A stretch of DNA of 64,000 nt from Crocodylus rhombifer. Taxonomy: Eukaryota > Chordata > Crocodylia > Crocodylidae. Within the stretch, counting starts at the first letter, position 1; each line of letters opens with the position of its first letter. The stretch spans positions 248,001-312,000 of the forward strand of contig JAVSML010024431.1 in NCBI GenBank assembly GCA_038503035.1, given 5' to 3'. Below the pieces are notes generated by a model. The model did not search any database. It was not told the origin of the DNA and saw only the letters and a list, made by a program, of their open reading frames with translations. This document shows, one piece after another, positions 1 through 12,900 of this stretch. Position numbers and translations under genes: made by a program.

Positions 1-1474
1 GGCCATCTGCTGCCAGAAAGCACCATGGGCAGCCCTGCTTCCACTCTTACTCCCTGTTGTTTGCAAGTAGTCATCAGCACCACTGGGATAGGACAGGACA
101 GCCCAGCCCAGCCCAGCTGAAGGGCAGGCAGATAGAGATGGGCAGGTATCTGAGGATGAAGTTCGTGCCCCCCCAGCCAGCCCCAGCCCTGGCCCATCCT
201 GCAGCTGTGTGACACCTGCCAGTGGAGAGGCTGGAGCATCTTCAACTCAGCAGTGCTCATGTCCCCTAGCTTGTCCTGGACGTGCCAAGGAAGCCAGGTA
301 GGCCCAGCCACAGCCCTCTGTCAGGCACACAGAGAACCATGCCTGGTGAAGGTTGTTTGTGTCTGAAAGCTTGCAATTAAAGAAATTTTTTTGCAAATAT
401 TTTGTTGGTCTAATAAAAGATATCATCTCTACTATGAGTCCTGATTGCCTTGACTATATCCAGCAATTCACAGATTAATACTTCCTCTCCTGCTTTCTGT
501 AGCAGAACCCATGACTTAATAATATTAACCCATGTGAAACCTGGATTCTGTTAAGGACAGCAAACTTGTATTTTGTTATTGTAATTTTTTTAATCCAAGG
601 AAAGAAACCTTCCAGATCTTCACCCAATAATTTAACTTATCTTAAATTCAGTGTGCTAGGTTCCAAAAAACAGTTCAATTAACTTTAATTTTTATTATCT
701 TTTCCCTTAGCTCAAAAATTTGGAGGTCTAGTAGAGGGACTTCTAATACTTGAGTAGTGTTGGTCAACTTGTTGACCAATGGTCACTGCAAATTCCAGCC
801 TTTTTTAACCACATGTTTATTTGCAAATTCATTTTAAGCCAGAATCAACAAGATTTACCATTTCTGTATAATAGCGAGTCTAAAAGAAAGCTTAAAGTAG
901 CAAAATCTCCCAACTGACTCTATTTTTGAGATGCTGCCATTCTGATGTTTTAGACTCAAGAACACCAAGAGCTGAGAATTGCTCTTCAAAGGCTTTTTTC
1001 ACGTAAATGCCTAAAACTATTTATGAATTGCCAGTTACAACATGATACCTTATTCCACCACCCTGAAAATATGTATGGTTGTAAGTTGTCCCTATAAATT
1101 TCACTATACACACTTCAGACATGACAATGGAATTGTCCCATTTAAGTGCTTTAAGGTACATGTGTTAAAGGCCTCTGACTGTAGTTTTGGAGAGAAGTGC
1201 AAGTTTATAGATATGTAAAATCATTCCAAAAAGCATACTTCAACTTTTATTTAACCAAATTTTCTAGTAGTCAAGATCCATTCAGTCATATTTAGCAAAA
1301 GATAGCATTAAAACTCTTACATTAGAAGGATTCAGTAACTTCAATGTTCTAATCTGTCTTTGAATTTCCCTTATTTGAGTGGAAGTTGAAAGTAATCAGC
1401 TCCTTCAAGGAGACACTTTGCTTTCTCTGATTATGTTTTTATGTGCAGAAGGCCATTTGCTTCAAGATTAACTT
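1..1474. other. Unique-looking sequence, no gene seen
   Basis: The first 350 bases are GC-richer and hold no convincing frame. From about 361 to 440 there is a stretch (a CTGAAAGCTTGC-like motif followed by TTTGTTGGTCTAATAAAAG) that resembles the 3' part of a repeat common in reptile genomes, though I cannot name the family. From 440 to 1474 the sequence is AT-rich and without visible repeats, splice-flanked frames or RNA structure. This is a negative statement from reading, not from a search. Confidence 0.4.
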
Positions 1475-2385
1475 GGCTGCATACAGATGTTCAAACAATC
1501 TGAGAGAATTCTCCCAAGTTTGCTCTCCTGGTAGAAAAAACTTTCCCAGAGCCGTGTGTACAGATATTTGAATGCCAAGGCCCTGAAGATTGGAGAGCTT
1601 CCCATGCTGACACTATATGGCCAGGGACATAGGGATAGGGGGCCATGAGCAGATACCTCAGGAAACCTATACACATGTTGGATGTCTGCTCCAATGCATG
1701 CTTATTACCATATGTTGGAGCAGACTCAATTTATAGACTGCTGGAACATGCTCCAGCAGCCTCCACAACGCATCTATGCAGCATCCTGGCACTTCAGGGG
1801 TACCTGAACTAAAACTCATTGAACAAACTTTAGTTCAAGCACCCCACTTCCATTTTGAAGCATGAGAAGCTGAATAGATGTGATGCTGAAGGTGCTTTAC
1901 TTAGAGCGGCTCTCAGAGATAGATGGCAGCACATGTATAGATGCCCTCAGTGATCTACAGGTCCCTTAGTCTACATGGTAATAGATAGTAGCGGTGTACC
2001 GGGCAGCTCTGATTGGCTAAACCAGACTGTCTATGTTCAGCTTGTATTTCCTTGCAGCACAACTGAGAATTGTGAAGGGAGCATATTCTGCTCTCTGCTG
2101 GAGCAGCAGAGTCTAGCAAGAAGCAGACTGTCTCCTTGAAGGAGTAAAGGGAGGTTGCTAGAGGACTGTGTTCTCTTCTGAGAGAATCCACAGCATGTAC
2201 AGACATCTACTCTCCCAGGAGAAACTTTCCTGGGAGTGATTTAACCCTGGTTATTCCCAGATTATTTCTCTCTTGAAATAGCGATTTTTACTCTTGGACA
2301 AAATGCCTGAACATCTATATACTCATGGTCTCTCCTGGGAGAGAAGCAACTCTCCTAGGAGAAAATGAGTGTTTGTATGAGGCTC
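1475..2385. mobile_element. Degenerate TIR DNA transposon hosting a nested MITE
   Basis: The left edge (GGCTGCATACAGATGTTC) and the reverse complement of the right edge (GAGCCTCATACAAACACTC) match over about 18 positions with several differences. Both edges run into subterminal copies of a self-complementary motif of the type CTCTCCCAGGAGAG (about 1510-1535, 2205-2240 and 2330-2365). No transposase frame is present, so this would be a non-autonomous DNA transposon. A separate 286 bp element lies inside it at 1661-1946 and must be younger. No target-site duplication could be fixed, so the outer limits are approximate and the superfamily is unknown. Confidence 0.4.
1661..1946. mobile_element. 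286 bp MITE with 3-bp target duplication (TCA)
   Basis: The left end reads GGAAACCTATACACATG and the reverse complement of the right end reads GGGCATCTATACATGTG, a good terminal inverted repeat. Both sides are flanked by TCA (1658-1660 and 1947-1949). The interior shares the phrase AGAGCRGCTCTCAGA, and the sequence around it, with the element at 50084-50361, which has almost the same length and termini. Three-base target duplications are typical of the PIF/Harbinger superfamily, but no transposase is present, so the assignment is an inference. The element is non-autonomous and non-coding. Confidence 0.6.
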
Positions 2386-5249
2386 TTGACTGCATCAAGT
2401 AGAAAAGAAGTCACAGTAACACTCAATGTTAGAGCTGCCCAATGTTACATGAACTAATTCTGTGAATTATCTACATTATTCTGACCCTGTTTCTTTTCTG
2501 TCTTTGCACAGTATCACCATCTAAGAGATTAGGACATGATGAATTCAGCAGTTATCAGGTCAAATGATTATTGTGATTTTGTGTGGGAGACACTTTCTGA
2601 GAATTGATTTTGGCTGATAAATACAGGAATGTCAGTTCAAACCCTGCAAAGGAGAGTGATGAATGGTATGTCTGAAGTGTATGGTGCTGGCTTCCTGTCA
2701 CAGAAATGCCACACTCCCCATTGCTAGTATTATGATAAGCCTAACTATGTTTAGCAGCTTTCGCCAGCAGGCTGTATATCAGAAGGACCAAAGCTGCCAT
2801 TTGACACATTGGGTGTTCTGTCAGCACAGAACGCTTAAACTATTAATTGGTCTTGTACAGACTGTTAATGTTAGAGCCAAACATAAATCTAGGTAATCTG
2901 AGTGAGTGGCAAAGAGTTTTAAATGACTCCAAACTAAATAATGGGTTATTTTGGGGGAATCCAAACATATGAATCTCACTAGCCTTCTGGTAATGAGAAA
3001 TGGAGACCCATATTTTTACAACTGTTGTTTTAAAGCCTTGCGGGATTTTCAGTCTCCAGATTGTTGGAACTGAAGTATATCAGAACAAAGGACACTGTTA
3101 AGCAAGTTATTTTTTACCCACTCCATTACTTCTACAGAAAAGTGGTCCCAAAAGAACGCACAAATGTTACGCTATCACTCAGTTATAAAGGAATACATAT
3201 ATAAAAAAGGGGATCAGTGAAAATAAAAAACTGAGATGCATAGATTTTTTCCCCAAAAAAAATGGACACAGGAATAGTAGCTTGACTGTAGTGTACTCTG
3301 AGTCAACATCCAGTCATAAGTAGTCAGCTTTTTGATAGCATATATTTCTGAGAAGTATTCACATTGAATGCCTTTTCTTTTAACATGGCTGAACTGAATC
3401 TTTTCAGTTTTCCATTAAAAAACTAGTTTTTTGTGATTTATAATTTTTAAATGTTAGAAGAAAGAACTTTGAAATTGTTTGATTTAGAAGTTTTGAGTTT
3501 TCATTTCAAACTAACTTTTAAAACCTTCATTTTGTGTGAAAAATGTTATGAATGGAAAAAGGATCAAAGTCTAACCAAAATATTTTGACTGACCTGAATT
3601 TTTTTCTTCAAAATTAAAAAAACCCTCTCAAAGGCTTTACTTTTCATCCAGATTAAGGCTTTTTTAAAAAGCTAGAATATGTTACAGAATAGAAAATCTT
3701 TTTCTGACTTAGTATATTTTCAATAAATAGCTCCACAATAGAGAAATATACTATGATTATATATAGGGACTTAGAATATTCATTTCTGGAAGAATACATT
3801 CAAAGAGACTAGCATATATCAAGGAAATTCCTATCCTGGCTCTCTACTTGAATACTGAATATGAAGAACCAGATAGTTTACACAGGTATGCAAACTCAGA
3901 AACTAAGAATACTGGGTACAGCTACAGTCCCAGCTGCAATGAACAAAAACTGGTACGCACTTCAACACATCTGGATACATCAGCAACAGTTTAGGAAGGC
4001 TGACGTAAAACCTGAGAAGTGCACCAAAAATATTTTAGCTACTGAAAAATGCCTTGTGTTATAGGAAAACAACGTTCTTTGGGTAAATCTGATATCTTTT
4101 ATGGTGTTATAGGAATCTTTCCAGTAAGTGTCATCTAGAGAAACAACAGATGAGTATGTGAGCAAATTGCACAAAATGACTGACCCATGTACTCATCAAA
4201 ATATGAACTCATTAGCAATAGGGAAGAAAGATGCAGGAGTTTGAATGACAATGTTCAGAGAGCCCACACTATCGCTAGCAAAAGCCAGACATGTGCAAAG
4301 CAACCAAGCTCACATCCTAGTGAAGGTCATAAATTGAGCAGAGAAACGTAATTCACTAAGTAGAACAGAACAAGCTCCACACCGGAAAAACAACAGTGAA
4401 AAAAAATCATAATTCATGCAAATGCAAACATTCAAAAAGCAGAAGACAAAATGCAGAGGGATGCAATACCATCAAGACCAATTTGATATTTCATGTGCGG
4501 AGGGCTATGCAAAGGAAGAAAGAGAAAGTATAACCAAAGCTAAATCAAAATGGCACAAAATCACGCTCAGAATACCCAGAACACTGAGAAAGCCTCTTTA
4601 GAAGAGAAACCTGTATCTGGAGCATCACATCCTCGGGTGCACTTGACCAGTATGTCACAAACCTCGACAAGCAGCTGTGATACACGTGGGGACAAGCAGC
4701 CAGGCATTAAAATAGGATTAATGAACTCATATAATGACCACAATGGAGCTTGAAGCACAAGTAGTTATGGATTTTTTAACTGCAGTAATGATGGTGTTTT
4801 TGTTTCCTATCTACCATACCAGCTTCCAGGAATTCAAGAAACTGTTAGAAACCATTCGTTAGAGCAAAGCATATTGGTCCTCATGGTATCCCAGATGACG
4901 TGGCTTCAAATAACAGGCTCCAGTTGATTTATAATGCATTTGTGCAATTTACCTGAGAGTGGGAATTCCATCATATCACATCTTCCCTGTACTGCCAGTC
5001 AAAAAGCAAAGCAAAAATCAGAGGTTGCAAGAAGCTAAGAAACTATGGAAAAAATGGCAAGCCATTCTTGAATGGCAACACACTCTGAAAAAATACTTTA
5101 ATAGCAGACTGATAAAAGTGAGATGTGTATATACCTTGTAGCCTATAGCTCCATTATTACTGCAACCAGTAGCAATAGGAGTAACAAAGACAAAGGAAGA
5201 GATACAAAGTCAGTTCACCTCCTGAGATTAATTTAGTTTGGGTGTGCCA
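2386..5249. other. AT-rich unique sequence, no gene seen
   Basis: Short open frames occur on both strands (for example 2663-2896, 3861-4064, 4416-4753) but have low-complexity or patternless translations, no recognisable domain, and no consistent splice signals. No transposon ends or tandem repeats were noticed. Regarded as intergenic or intronic. Confidence 0.45.
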
Positions 5250-5424
5250 TTTTTGGGGTGTTTTATGCCCTATAAATGCCTACATTCCAGGGCATTTAGG
5301 TGGACTTAACCAAGGTGGACCTAACCAAGATAACCAAATATTAATGTGATGCTTCTAGTTATCTTGGTCTAAAATAGGTTAACCTGGTCTAGTGAATGCC
5401 TGCACATGTTTACAGCATATCCCC
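5250..5424. mobile_element. Short inverted-repeat MITE-like element
   Basis: Two arms face each other around a centre near 5345. The left arm has GGTGGACCTAACCAAGATAAC and the reverse complement of the right arm has TTAGACCAAGATAACTAG, and both arms also carry a GGCATT block further out. The outer right end reads as GGGATATGCTGTAAACATG on the complementary strand, the general style of the other small inverted-repeat elements in this window. No coding capacity. The left boundary is uncertain by about 10 bases. Confidence 0.35.
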
Positions 5425-5464
5425 AAGACTGCGAAAACACAACCACTCTCCCCAGTTCCTACGG

Positions 5465-5484
5465 CCCCCCCCCCCCCCCCCCCC
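5465..5484. repeat. Homopolymer run of 20 C
   Basis: An uninterrupted run of C, followed by ACCGTGACC. Runs of this length are prone to length error in sequencing, so the exact count should not be trusted. Confidence 0.9.
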
Positions 5485-7007
5485 ACCGTGACCCTGACTG
5501 GTCTACTTTTAGCCCCCTGACTCCCCCAGCCTGGATTGGGCAACCCCGTTCATGAACCCATGCTCTGCCAGAGCTGTCAGCCCCCCGAACTCATCCGCCC
5601 CGTCCTTCAACTCACCAGTCGCTCCCCTACCTAAATTACTTACCTTAGGCTGCCTGTGGGTCTCCCAGCAGTGGCAAACACTTGCAAGCCTAAACTGGGC
5701 CCCACGAATGCTTGTTCCCACTCACTTACAAAAGGCTGGGGCCTACTACAAACTGGCTAAAGACCTCCCAGAATTACAATGTGAAAACCCTTTTACGCTC
5801 GAAAAAATTCCTTATGGAAAATCATACACTTGGTACACAGATACTTGTATTTAACAGAGACAACCAAGGGTCAACAGCACTGGGCGGGCATATATTTCAC
5901 CAAAATAGCAAATGTAAGTCCTACACTATGAACAAAAGACACAAAGACAGACACAGAGGACAGTACAGTAGAACATATACGCTCCACCAGGACTTTAGCA
6001 CCTATGAATCACCAGTAGATGAGTGGAACGGACTGTCAGCATACTAAAACAACAGAAGAATCCAATGCGAGACAGTTTCCTGTCATGACAGGAAAGATTA
6101 GAATATCCCCAACATCAAACTACCAGGGAAGTATACGAAAGAGTTGACAAATAAGGCATGAAGGAACAACCTCCTAAACCCAGAGAAAAATATTGCTGAT
6201 GCCAATAAGAAATCATTTGTCAGAAAGAAAGAAGAAGAAAAAAAAGTGTCAGTGGTTTGTGATAAGCTAAGTAAAATAATGATACAGATTTCATGGGAGT
6301 ATAACCAAATTTTAAGTATGTACATAGACTATGGTATTCCTGTTCATTTTTGCTTTCTCAAATACATCTATTAAGAACTGACAAAAAGAATGCTATGCTA
6401 TACCATCTCCCATCTCTCTTTCTTATGCCTGATCTTAGCTGTAAGAACAAAGCTAGTTGTCTGGATTCCCCAGTAACAATTACATTTCTAAGTACTGCCT
6501 ATAGAGGATATAAATATATACATATTTCAAATTGTTAAAAAAAAAAAAAGAATGCAAACTGCACTTAAATTGCACATATATGTTTCCAGGCTCTTGAGTT
6601 GCAAAATTTAGATATCTTTCTTCAAAACTGGTAGACCTGGAAGAGTTGTAGAGGATTTTAAGGCATGTGTATAGGTGCCCTTAGTTACTAATTATACCTG
6701 TAGATAGGTGTTTTGAATACTTTCTTGAATGTACACTAGTTCAAAAAGGTTATTCAAATGTCTTTGTGCACACGTAATCCATTCACCTGCCTGCTTTGGG
6801 GTATGTGAAGAATATGGTAAGGCACACTAACTGGTTTGAAATGCATTTCATATATATTCAATACTAGGTTTTCGGTTCTAGTCCTAGATAGGAAGCAGGT
6901 GAGAGTTGCACCAACCCTGGAGGAGCACCAGAGAAATAGTGCTTTGCTGTTTATACCAGAATGAGTGAGGGACGTGTTCTCCTTATTAAGGTGGAGTGCA
7001 ATACCCA
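5485..7007. other. No gene recognised; weak frames only
   Basis: Two overlapping plus-strand frames (5552-5854 and 5712-6047) are longer than their surroundings, but their translations show no domain, no membrane segment and no family I recognise. A run of 13 A lies at 6537-6549. The frames could be chance in the locally GC-rich stretch after the C run. No promoter or splice structure is apparent. Confidence 0.35.
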
Positions 7008-9152
7008 TAGAAATCATAGAAAATTAGGGTTGGAAGGGACCTCAGGAGGTCACCTAGTCCAACCTCCTGCTCAAAGAAGGACCATCCCCAACTAGATCAT
7101 CCCAGCCAGAGCTTTGTCTACCTAGGTTTAGAAAAGTTCCAAGGATGGAGCTTCTACCACCTCTCTGGGTACCCTGTTCCAGTGTTTTACCACCCTCCTA
7201 GTGAGAAAATTCTTCCTAATATCTAATCTAAACTTCCCTTGCTACAACTTCAGACTGTTACTCCTTGTTCTGTCATCTGTCACCACTGAGAACAGTCTAG
7301 CTCCATCCTCGTTCAAACCCCACTTCAGTTAGTTGACAGCTGCTATTAAATTCCCTCTCAGTCTTCTCTTCTCTAGACTAAATAAGCCCAGTTTCCTCAG
7401 CCTCTCCTCATAAGTCATGTGCCCCAGCCCATTCACCATTGTTGTTGCCCTCTGCCGGACTCTCTCCAATTTGTACACAACCTTTCTGTAGTGGGGGCCC
7501 CAAAACTGAACACAGTACTTCAGATGTGGCCTCACCAGTGCTGAATAGAGGGGAATAATCACTACCCTTGACCTACTGGCAACACACCTACCAGTTCAAC
7601 CCAGTATGCTGTTAGCCTTCTTGGCAACAAAGGCACACTGATGCCTCATATTCAACTTATTGTCTACTGTAACCCTGAGGTCCTTTTCTGTAGACCTGCT
7701 GCCCAGCGAGTCAGCCCCCAGCCTGTGATGGGGCATGAGACTGTTCCATCCTAAATGCAAGACTTTGCACTTGTCCTTGTTGAACCTCATGCAATTTCTT
7801 TTGGCCCAATCCTTCAATTTGTGTAGGTCACCTAGCCCTACTCTCCAGCAATTCTACTACTCATCCCAGTTTGGTATCACCTGCAAAACGGCTGAGGGTG
7901 CACTCGCTGCCATCTTCCAGATCGTTGATGAAGACATTGAACAAAACTGGCCCCAGGACCAACCCTGGGGCACTCCACTTGATACTGGCTTCCAACTAGA
8001 CATCAAGCCATTGATAACTACCCTCTGAGCAGGATGCTCCAGCCAGTTTTCTATCCATGTTACAGTCCATTCATCCAGTCCATACTTAGCTTGCCTGGGA
8101 GAATGTTATGGGAAACTGTATCAAAAGCCTTGCTAAAGTCAACGTACACCACATCCAGCTGTCTCCCCACATCCACAGAGCTAGTCACCTCATCATAGAA
8201 GCCAATCGGGTTGGTCAGGCATGACTTGCCCCTGCTGAATTCGTGCTGACTGTTCATAATCACCTTTTTCTCCTCCATGTGCTTTGAAATGAATTCCTTG
8301 ACGATTTGCTCCATTATTTTTCCAGGGACTGAGGTAAGGCTGACTGGTCTGTAGTCCCTTGGATCCTCCTTTTTCCTGATCCTCCTTTTTCCAGTCATCC
8401 AGGATCTCTCCTGATCACCATGAATTCTTAAAGATGATGGACAATAGCTCTGCAGTCTCATCACCCAACTCCCTCAACACCCTCAGGTGCATCCCATCCT
8501 GTCCCATGGACACATCCAGCTTTTCTAATAGTCCCTAACCTGTTCTTTCACCACTGAGTGCTGCTCACATCCTCCTCAAATTGTGCTGCCTGGTGCAGTA
8601 GTCTGGGAGCTGACTTTGCCTGTGAAGATTGAGGCAAAGAAGGCATTAAGCACTTAAGCCTTTTCTGCATCCTCTGTTACAAGGTTGCCTCCCCCATTCA
8701 GTAAGGGACCCACACTTTCCCTGATCTCCCTCTTGCTACCCACATACTTGTAGAAACCCTTCTTGTTATTCTTCACATCCCTTGCTAGCTGCAACTCCAG
8801 TTGTGCTTTGGCCTTCTTGACTTTACTACTGTATGCGCGAGCAATGCTCTTATATTCTTTCCTAGTCATTTGTCCAAGTTTTCACTTCTTATAAGCTTCC
8901 TGTTTTTGATTATTTTACTGAAGATTTCCCTAAGCCAAGCTAGTCTTCCTGTGCATCAGGATGGTTTGTTCCTGTACTCTCACTAAGACTTCTTTAAAGT
9001 AGCACCAGTTCTCCTGGACTCCTCTCCCCCTCAGTCTGGCTTCCCCTGGGATCCTTCCCATGAGTTCCCTGAACAAGTAGAACTCTGCTGTTCTGAAGGC
9101 CTGAGTCCTGACTCTGCTGCTCTCCATCCTTCCCCTCCTTATGACTCTGCTG
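7008..9152 (-). mobile_element. CR1 LINE, 5'-truncated and decayed
   Basis: A non-LTR retrotransposon of the CR1 clade, inserted on the minus strand. The 3' terminus lies at the left, with the conserved tail phrase (read on plus) AGGGTTGGAAGGGACCTCAG. Going leftward-to-rightward the frames on minus give the ORF2 C-terminus (7329-7562: [17 protein letters not shown]), the thumb region (7596-7817: DWAKRNCMRFNKDKCKVLHLG), the reverse transcriptase fingers and palm (8060-8464: [19 protein letters not shown] and [13 protein letters not shown]) and the linker before the RT (8654-8869). Several frameshifts and stops separate these pieces. At the catalytic box the sequence reads FAGDTK (7873-7887) instead of FADDTK, so the RT is dead. 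The ORF1 and endonuclease regions are missing. It is the same subfamily as the plus-strand copy at 41.4 kb. Confidence 0.9.
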
Positions 9153-9490
9153 CTCTCCACACACAAAACCCATTCCTCAGCCTGATAGGGTCTATACCCC
9201 ACTCTTGTCCTATTTTGGCTGTGGGGTAGGGAAGCAGAAGCAAGAGGTCTCCTAGGTGCCAGCAGCAAGAGACCTCTGTGTAAGCAGTTCCAATGCAGCA
9301 GTACATGACCTATTTTTTGTATCTCCACAGACAGAATGCCTTTGAGCTAGCAGAAATTGTCTGTGTAGGAACACACAACCTAAGTGTGTGCATGCAACAT
9401 GCAATGAATTTTTCATGTCACACTATTGATATGAATCAGAGCACCCTTTGTAAAGAGTACTTGCAAAATATGTTGTGCATGCATGTATGT

Positions 9491-9508
9491 ACATACACAC
9501 ACACACAG
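9491..9508. repeat. Short (AC)n microsatellite
   Basis: ACATACACACACACACAC-type dinucleotide repeat of about nine units between unremarkable flanks. Confidence 0.75.
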
Positions 9509-9612
9509 TGTTGCCTTACAACTGCTGGGCTCTTTTTTGCCGCATGAGGTGGGCCCCAGGTGTGGCTGAGGTTTGAGGGGTTAGAGTCCCTGCAGAGTTC
9601 TCCATAATAAAA

Positions 9613-10212
9613 GATTCATAGATGCTAGGGTCAGAAGGGACCTCAACAGATCATTGGGTCCAACCCCCTGCCTAGGGATCAAATGACCCCAGCCAGATGC
9701 CTATCCAGACTTTTCTTAAAGACCCACAAGGTAGGGAAAAGCACCACTTCCCTCGGAGGTCCATTCCAAATTTTGGCCATCCTTACCATGAAGAAGTTTT
9801 TCCTGATATCTAGCCTAAATCTGCTCTGTCAGTTTGTGACCATTGTTCCTTGTTGCCCCAGGAGGCACCCTGGTGAACAGAGCATCTCCAATCCCTTGCT
9901 GCATCCCCCTAATGAACTTGTAGACGGCCACAAAATCACCTCTCAGCCTTCTTTTGCGGAGGTTGAAGAAGTCCAGGTCCCTCAGTCTCTCCTCATAGGG
10001 CTTGTCCTGTAAGCCGCTGACCATATAAGTGGCCCTCCTCTAGACCCTCTTGAATCCATCAGCATCCTTTTTGAAGTACGGCGCCCAAAACTGGATGCAG
10101 CACTCCAACTGTGGTCTGACCAATGCCGCATAGACGGGAAGTATCACCACCTTGGCTCTATTTGTCATGTATCTGCTGATGCATGAAAAAGTGCAGTTAG
10201 CTTTGCTAATAA
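9613..10212 (-). mobile_element. CR1 LINE 3' fragment, second subfamily
   Basis: The 3' tail (on plus: GATGCTAGGGTCAGAAGGGACC) differs from that of the 7-9 kb copy, so this is another CR1 subfamily. The minus strand encodes the ORF2 C-terminus in two frames: ISKANCTFSCISRYMTNRAK then ILPVYAALVRPQLECCIQFW (to about 10040), and YEERLRDLDFFNLRKRRLRG (9815-10024). There is at least one frameshift between them. The 5' truncation is near 10212, where the match to CR1 stops. Only about 600 bp remain and no RT catalytic motifs are included. Confidence 0.88.
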
Positions 10213-12700
10213 ACAGATGAAAAATGTTAACATCATTCTGGAGTGCATAATGAACAATTACAAGGATGATCACTGTTTCTTTGAATTCAGAAGTACATAT
10301 TTCTTGAAAACTGGTCCATTTGGAAGTCATGTTTATGGTGCTAAGTTATTTTGATTCTGGTTCAGCTGGAACCAGCCCCATGATAACTTTGTTTACACAG
10401 CAGGATCATAGCAGAAGGATAGGCAGGGGGCTCCAGGCAGGCAAGCCAAATGGCTGACAGAGGATTACAGCAATAATAGAACAATTTACTGCTGAAGAGA
10501 AAGGGCCTCATAAAACAAAACCCAGATAGCATCCTGCCTCACATTTGCAGTTCTAAAAAGCTAAAGTTTGGCAGACTCACTCCATGGCTATAGCTGCCTT
10601 ATTTGGGAAAAAAAACAGTGATACTAAAAAAGTTCTGGGCAAAGGAGTGTCCTCTTAAAAGCCTTCAACCCAGATAAGCTAAGGCAGGCATATATCAACT
10701 AATCCAGTACTACATCAGTGGTGAGACAGGAAATACCTCATCCAACAGGAAGACTGGGATTTATTGGCTTTTTTAAACAAAAGGTGATAGTTAATATTTT
10801 AACAAGGGGTCCTAATTTTTCCCCCTTTCAGGTTTCAAATATGAGGGATACAAAAGTATAAGGAACTAGAAAATCTACTCATTCTTTTTTGACAGCAACA
10901 GCCTGTGTCCACAAGGAAGGGCAAACACCAGTTAAGTGACTAGTCAGATTAAGAACCATTTTTTGAGAAGCTTTTATATGAAAAATCTGCTTGAGTATGT
11001 GAACTGTACAACATAAGTGATCAGTTTGGTCCATCTTGGTGAAGCATTTGCCATTTGATGGAGTCATTTCTATTGTAGCAATGGCACAGATATGCATATC
11101 CACTGCATGCCTGGGACACAGGAAGCCTTCCTAGTTTAGATCTGCACCAAACTCCTTACTACTTGAGCCACTTCTACACAGTAAACTGACCATGCCTAAC
11201 AGCAGTGCCCTCATTGGATCATCTGGGGCCTCTTCTGATTGCCATGAGTTTTGAAAAATGATAGCCAGTGACTCTTGATCATATGCTATGAAGTAAGCCG
11301 TGGTTCACAAAAGCTTCTGATTCAGCTGGTCTACAAGCTGCACCTATACCCGGCCTTCTGCATGACTTCAGATTAACTAACTACCCTTCTCTACTGGTAA
11401 CATGATAGCAATGGTAATCCAATGCAGAGATTATGAAATGTTTTTTGCAGATTTAAGATATGATATTTTGTAAAACACTCCAAAACAGTGCTGCCGTTAC
11501 AATGCAATGTAACAAAATTTAAATTCAAAGCATGTTTTCATGATTTCCTTTTCTGTTCTCATTAAATACCAAGATCAGACTCTCTTGCTGTGCACAAGGC
11601 TGTTTCAAATTGTTATTAATCTTTGAAAAGTACAAAATTCTGACTTAAATCCAAAATAAATACTAAAACCTAGCTACAAAAGATACAACACCAGATGAGG
11701 CATAGCTTATTCTGTTCAGACAGAATTGCTTCAATTAAAATTCCATATACAAAGGGAATGGTAAAAAAAAAAAGGGGCTTTCACTAATAAGTTTTTAAAC
11801 AGATTTCAGTTTCAGGTAAGTTAAAAGGTCCACAACCAAAAATTAGTCTTTTCAAATTTCTGACACTGATTAACAGAATTTCACATGCAAATTCTAATTT
11901 TATATCCTTTTAAACTGTGTGTTCCATTTGCAGTTTTTGCCAATATTATGCGTCGAAAACATTCCTGCATGTAAGTATTCCACAGGCCTTCATTAGATTA
12001 TCTAAACTAATCTAAATGCTAACTAAACTTTCATTTAAAATTTGTTGCATCTTTAAATTAAGACTGAAATGTGAAAAGACCCTAAAGTGTGGATAGTTTT
12101 GTATTCTATTCTGATATTCTACTTTCTTTTAATAGTTTGTACCACTACTTATAGTTGCTGTAACCAGTTATTTGCATTTATGAGTTGAGATTGAAATTCT
12201 TCATGGTAATTGTGGGGAAGAATTCATAAAGAGATGAAGGAAAACTGCAAAGGCTAAGAATAGATGTTAAAGTCAATTCACATGGGCTTTGCTTTGTGTC
12301 CAAAATTGGTTTTGCTTTTGGGGGGTTTTCCCCCCCTGTCTTGTAAGCACAAATAATGGAACAGAGCTTTTGATTCTGAGTAAAAGAACGTTCAGAGACA
12401 AAAGCCGAGGGATAGGTTTACATTTACTCTCAGCACTGCCACCAAAGAGTGCTCCTGCTCCAAAACCAGAACTGGGGCTGAGAGTATGCTCAGGGATTCC
12501 CCCCACCCCCAAACTAGACATCATGAGATCAGTCCCTGATATGATCAAGCTTATCTCTCTAGAGCTTGGTCAGAAGCCAGGCTCTCCAGCTGAGAGCTAT
12601 TACAGACGCTTATCCTGTCTGAAATGCAAGCAGAGGGATGTATAATAAACATTGACTGTATGTTACAGGGTCACAATTTAAAAAGCGAATATGGCTCTGA
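10213..12700. other. Unique-looking sequence, no gene seen
   Basis: AT-rich DNA with no repeat or coding signal that I can support. The pair of frames on opposite strands at 12273-12645 is a mirror artefact of one GC-richer patch containing C and G runs (about 12320-12335 and 12497-12505). Confidence 0.4.
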
Positions 12701-12714
12701 AAAGTACTTCAGAT

Positions 12715-12900
12715 CAGTAGTGAACAGAACACACATTCACCCTTTGGGGGGTGGGGGGAAGAGGGAGCAAATCTTCGTCTGGGCTCCAACATTTTTAAAC
12801 CAGTCTGTGTGTGCCAGACTTCTGTCCGGTTATGGGTATAGACTGGTTTCTGATCACTTATACCAGTAAAAGCATAATGTTTATCTATGGCCCATGTCTC
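12715..12900 (+). repeat. Right end of an unnamed interspersed repeat (copy 1)
   Basis: Shares a run of matching phrases with 51240-51440: GAACAGAACACACATT, then TTTTAAACCAGTCT, then GGGTATAGACTGGTTT or its variant, then ACCAGTAAAA near the end. Parts also occur at 25400-25900. The complementary strand of the right edge begins GGGCCATAGATAAACATTA, resembling GGCCAGGTACAGACATTAC in the 51 kb copy. That is consistent with a DNA-transposon terminus, but the left end was not found. Confidence 0.45.

Noticed and set aside
5465..5484. C run as a regulatory or structural signal
   Set aside because: A single C homopolymer lacks the spaced G/C tracts needed for a well-defined quadruplex or i-motif call, and its length may be a sequencing artefact.
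5552..6047. Two overlapping plus-strand frames of 100 and 111 codons
   Set aside because: No recognisable domain or family, and the two are in different frames without a shared protein signal.
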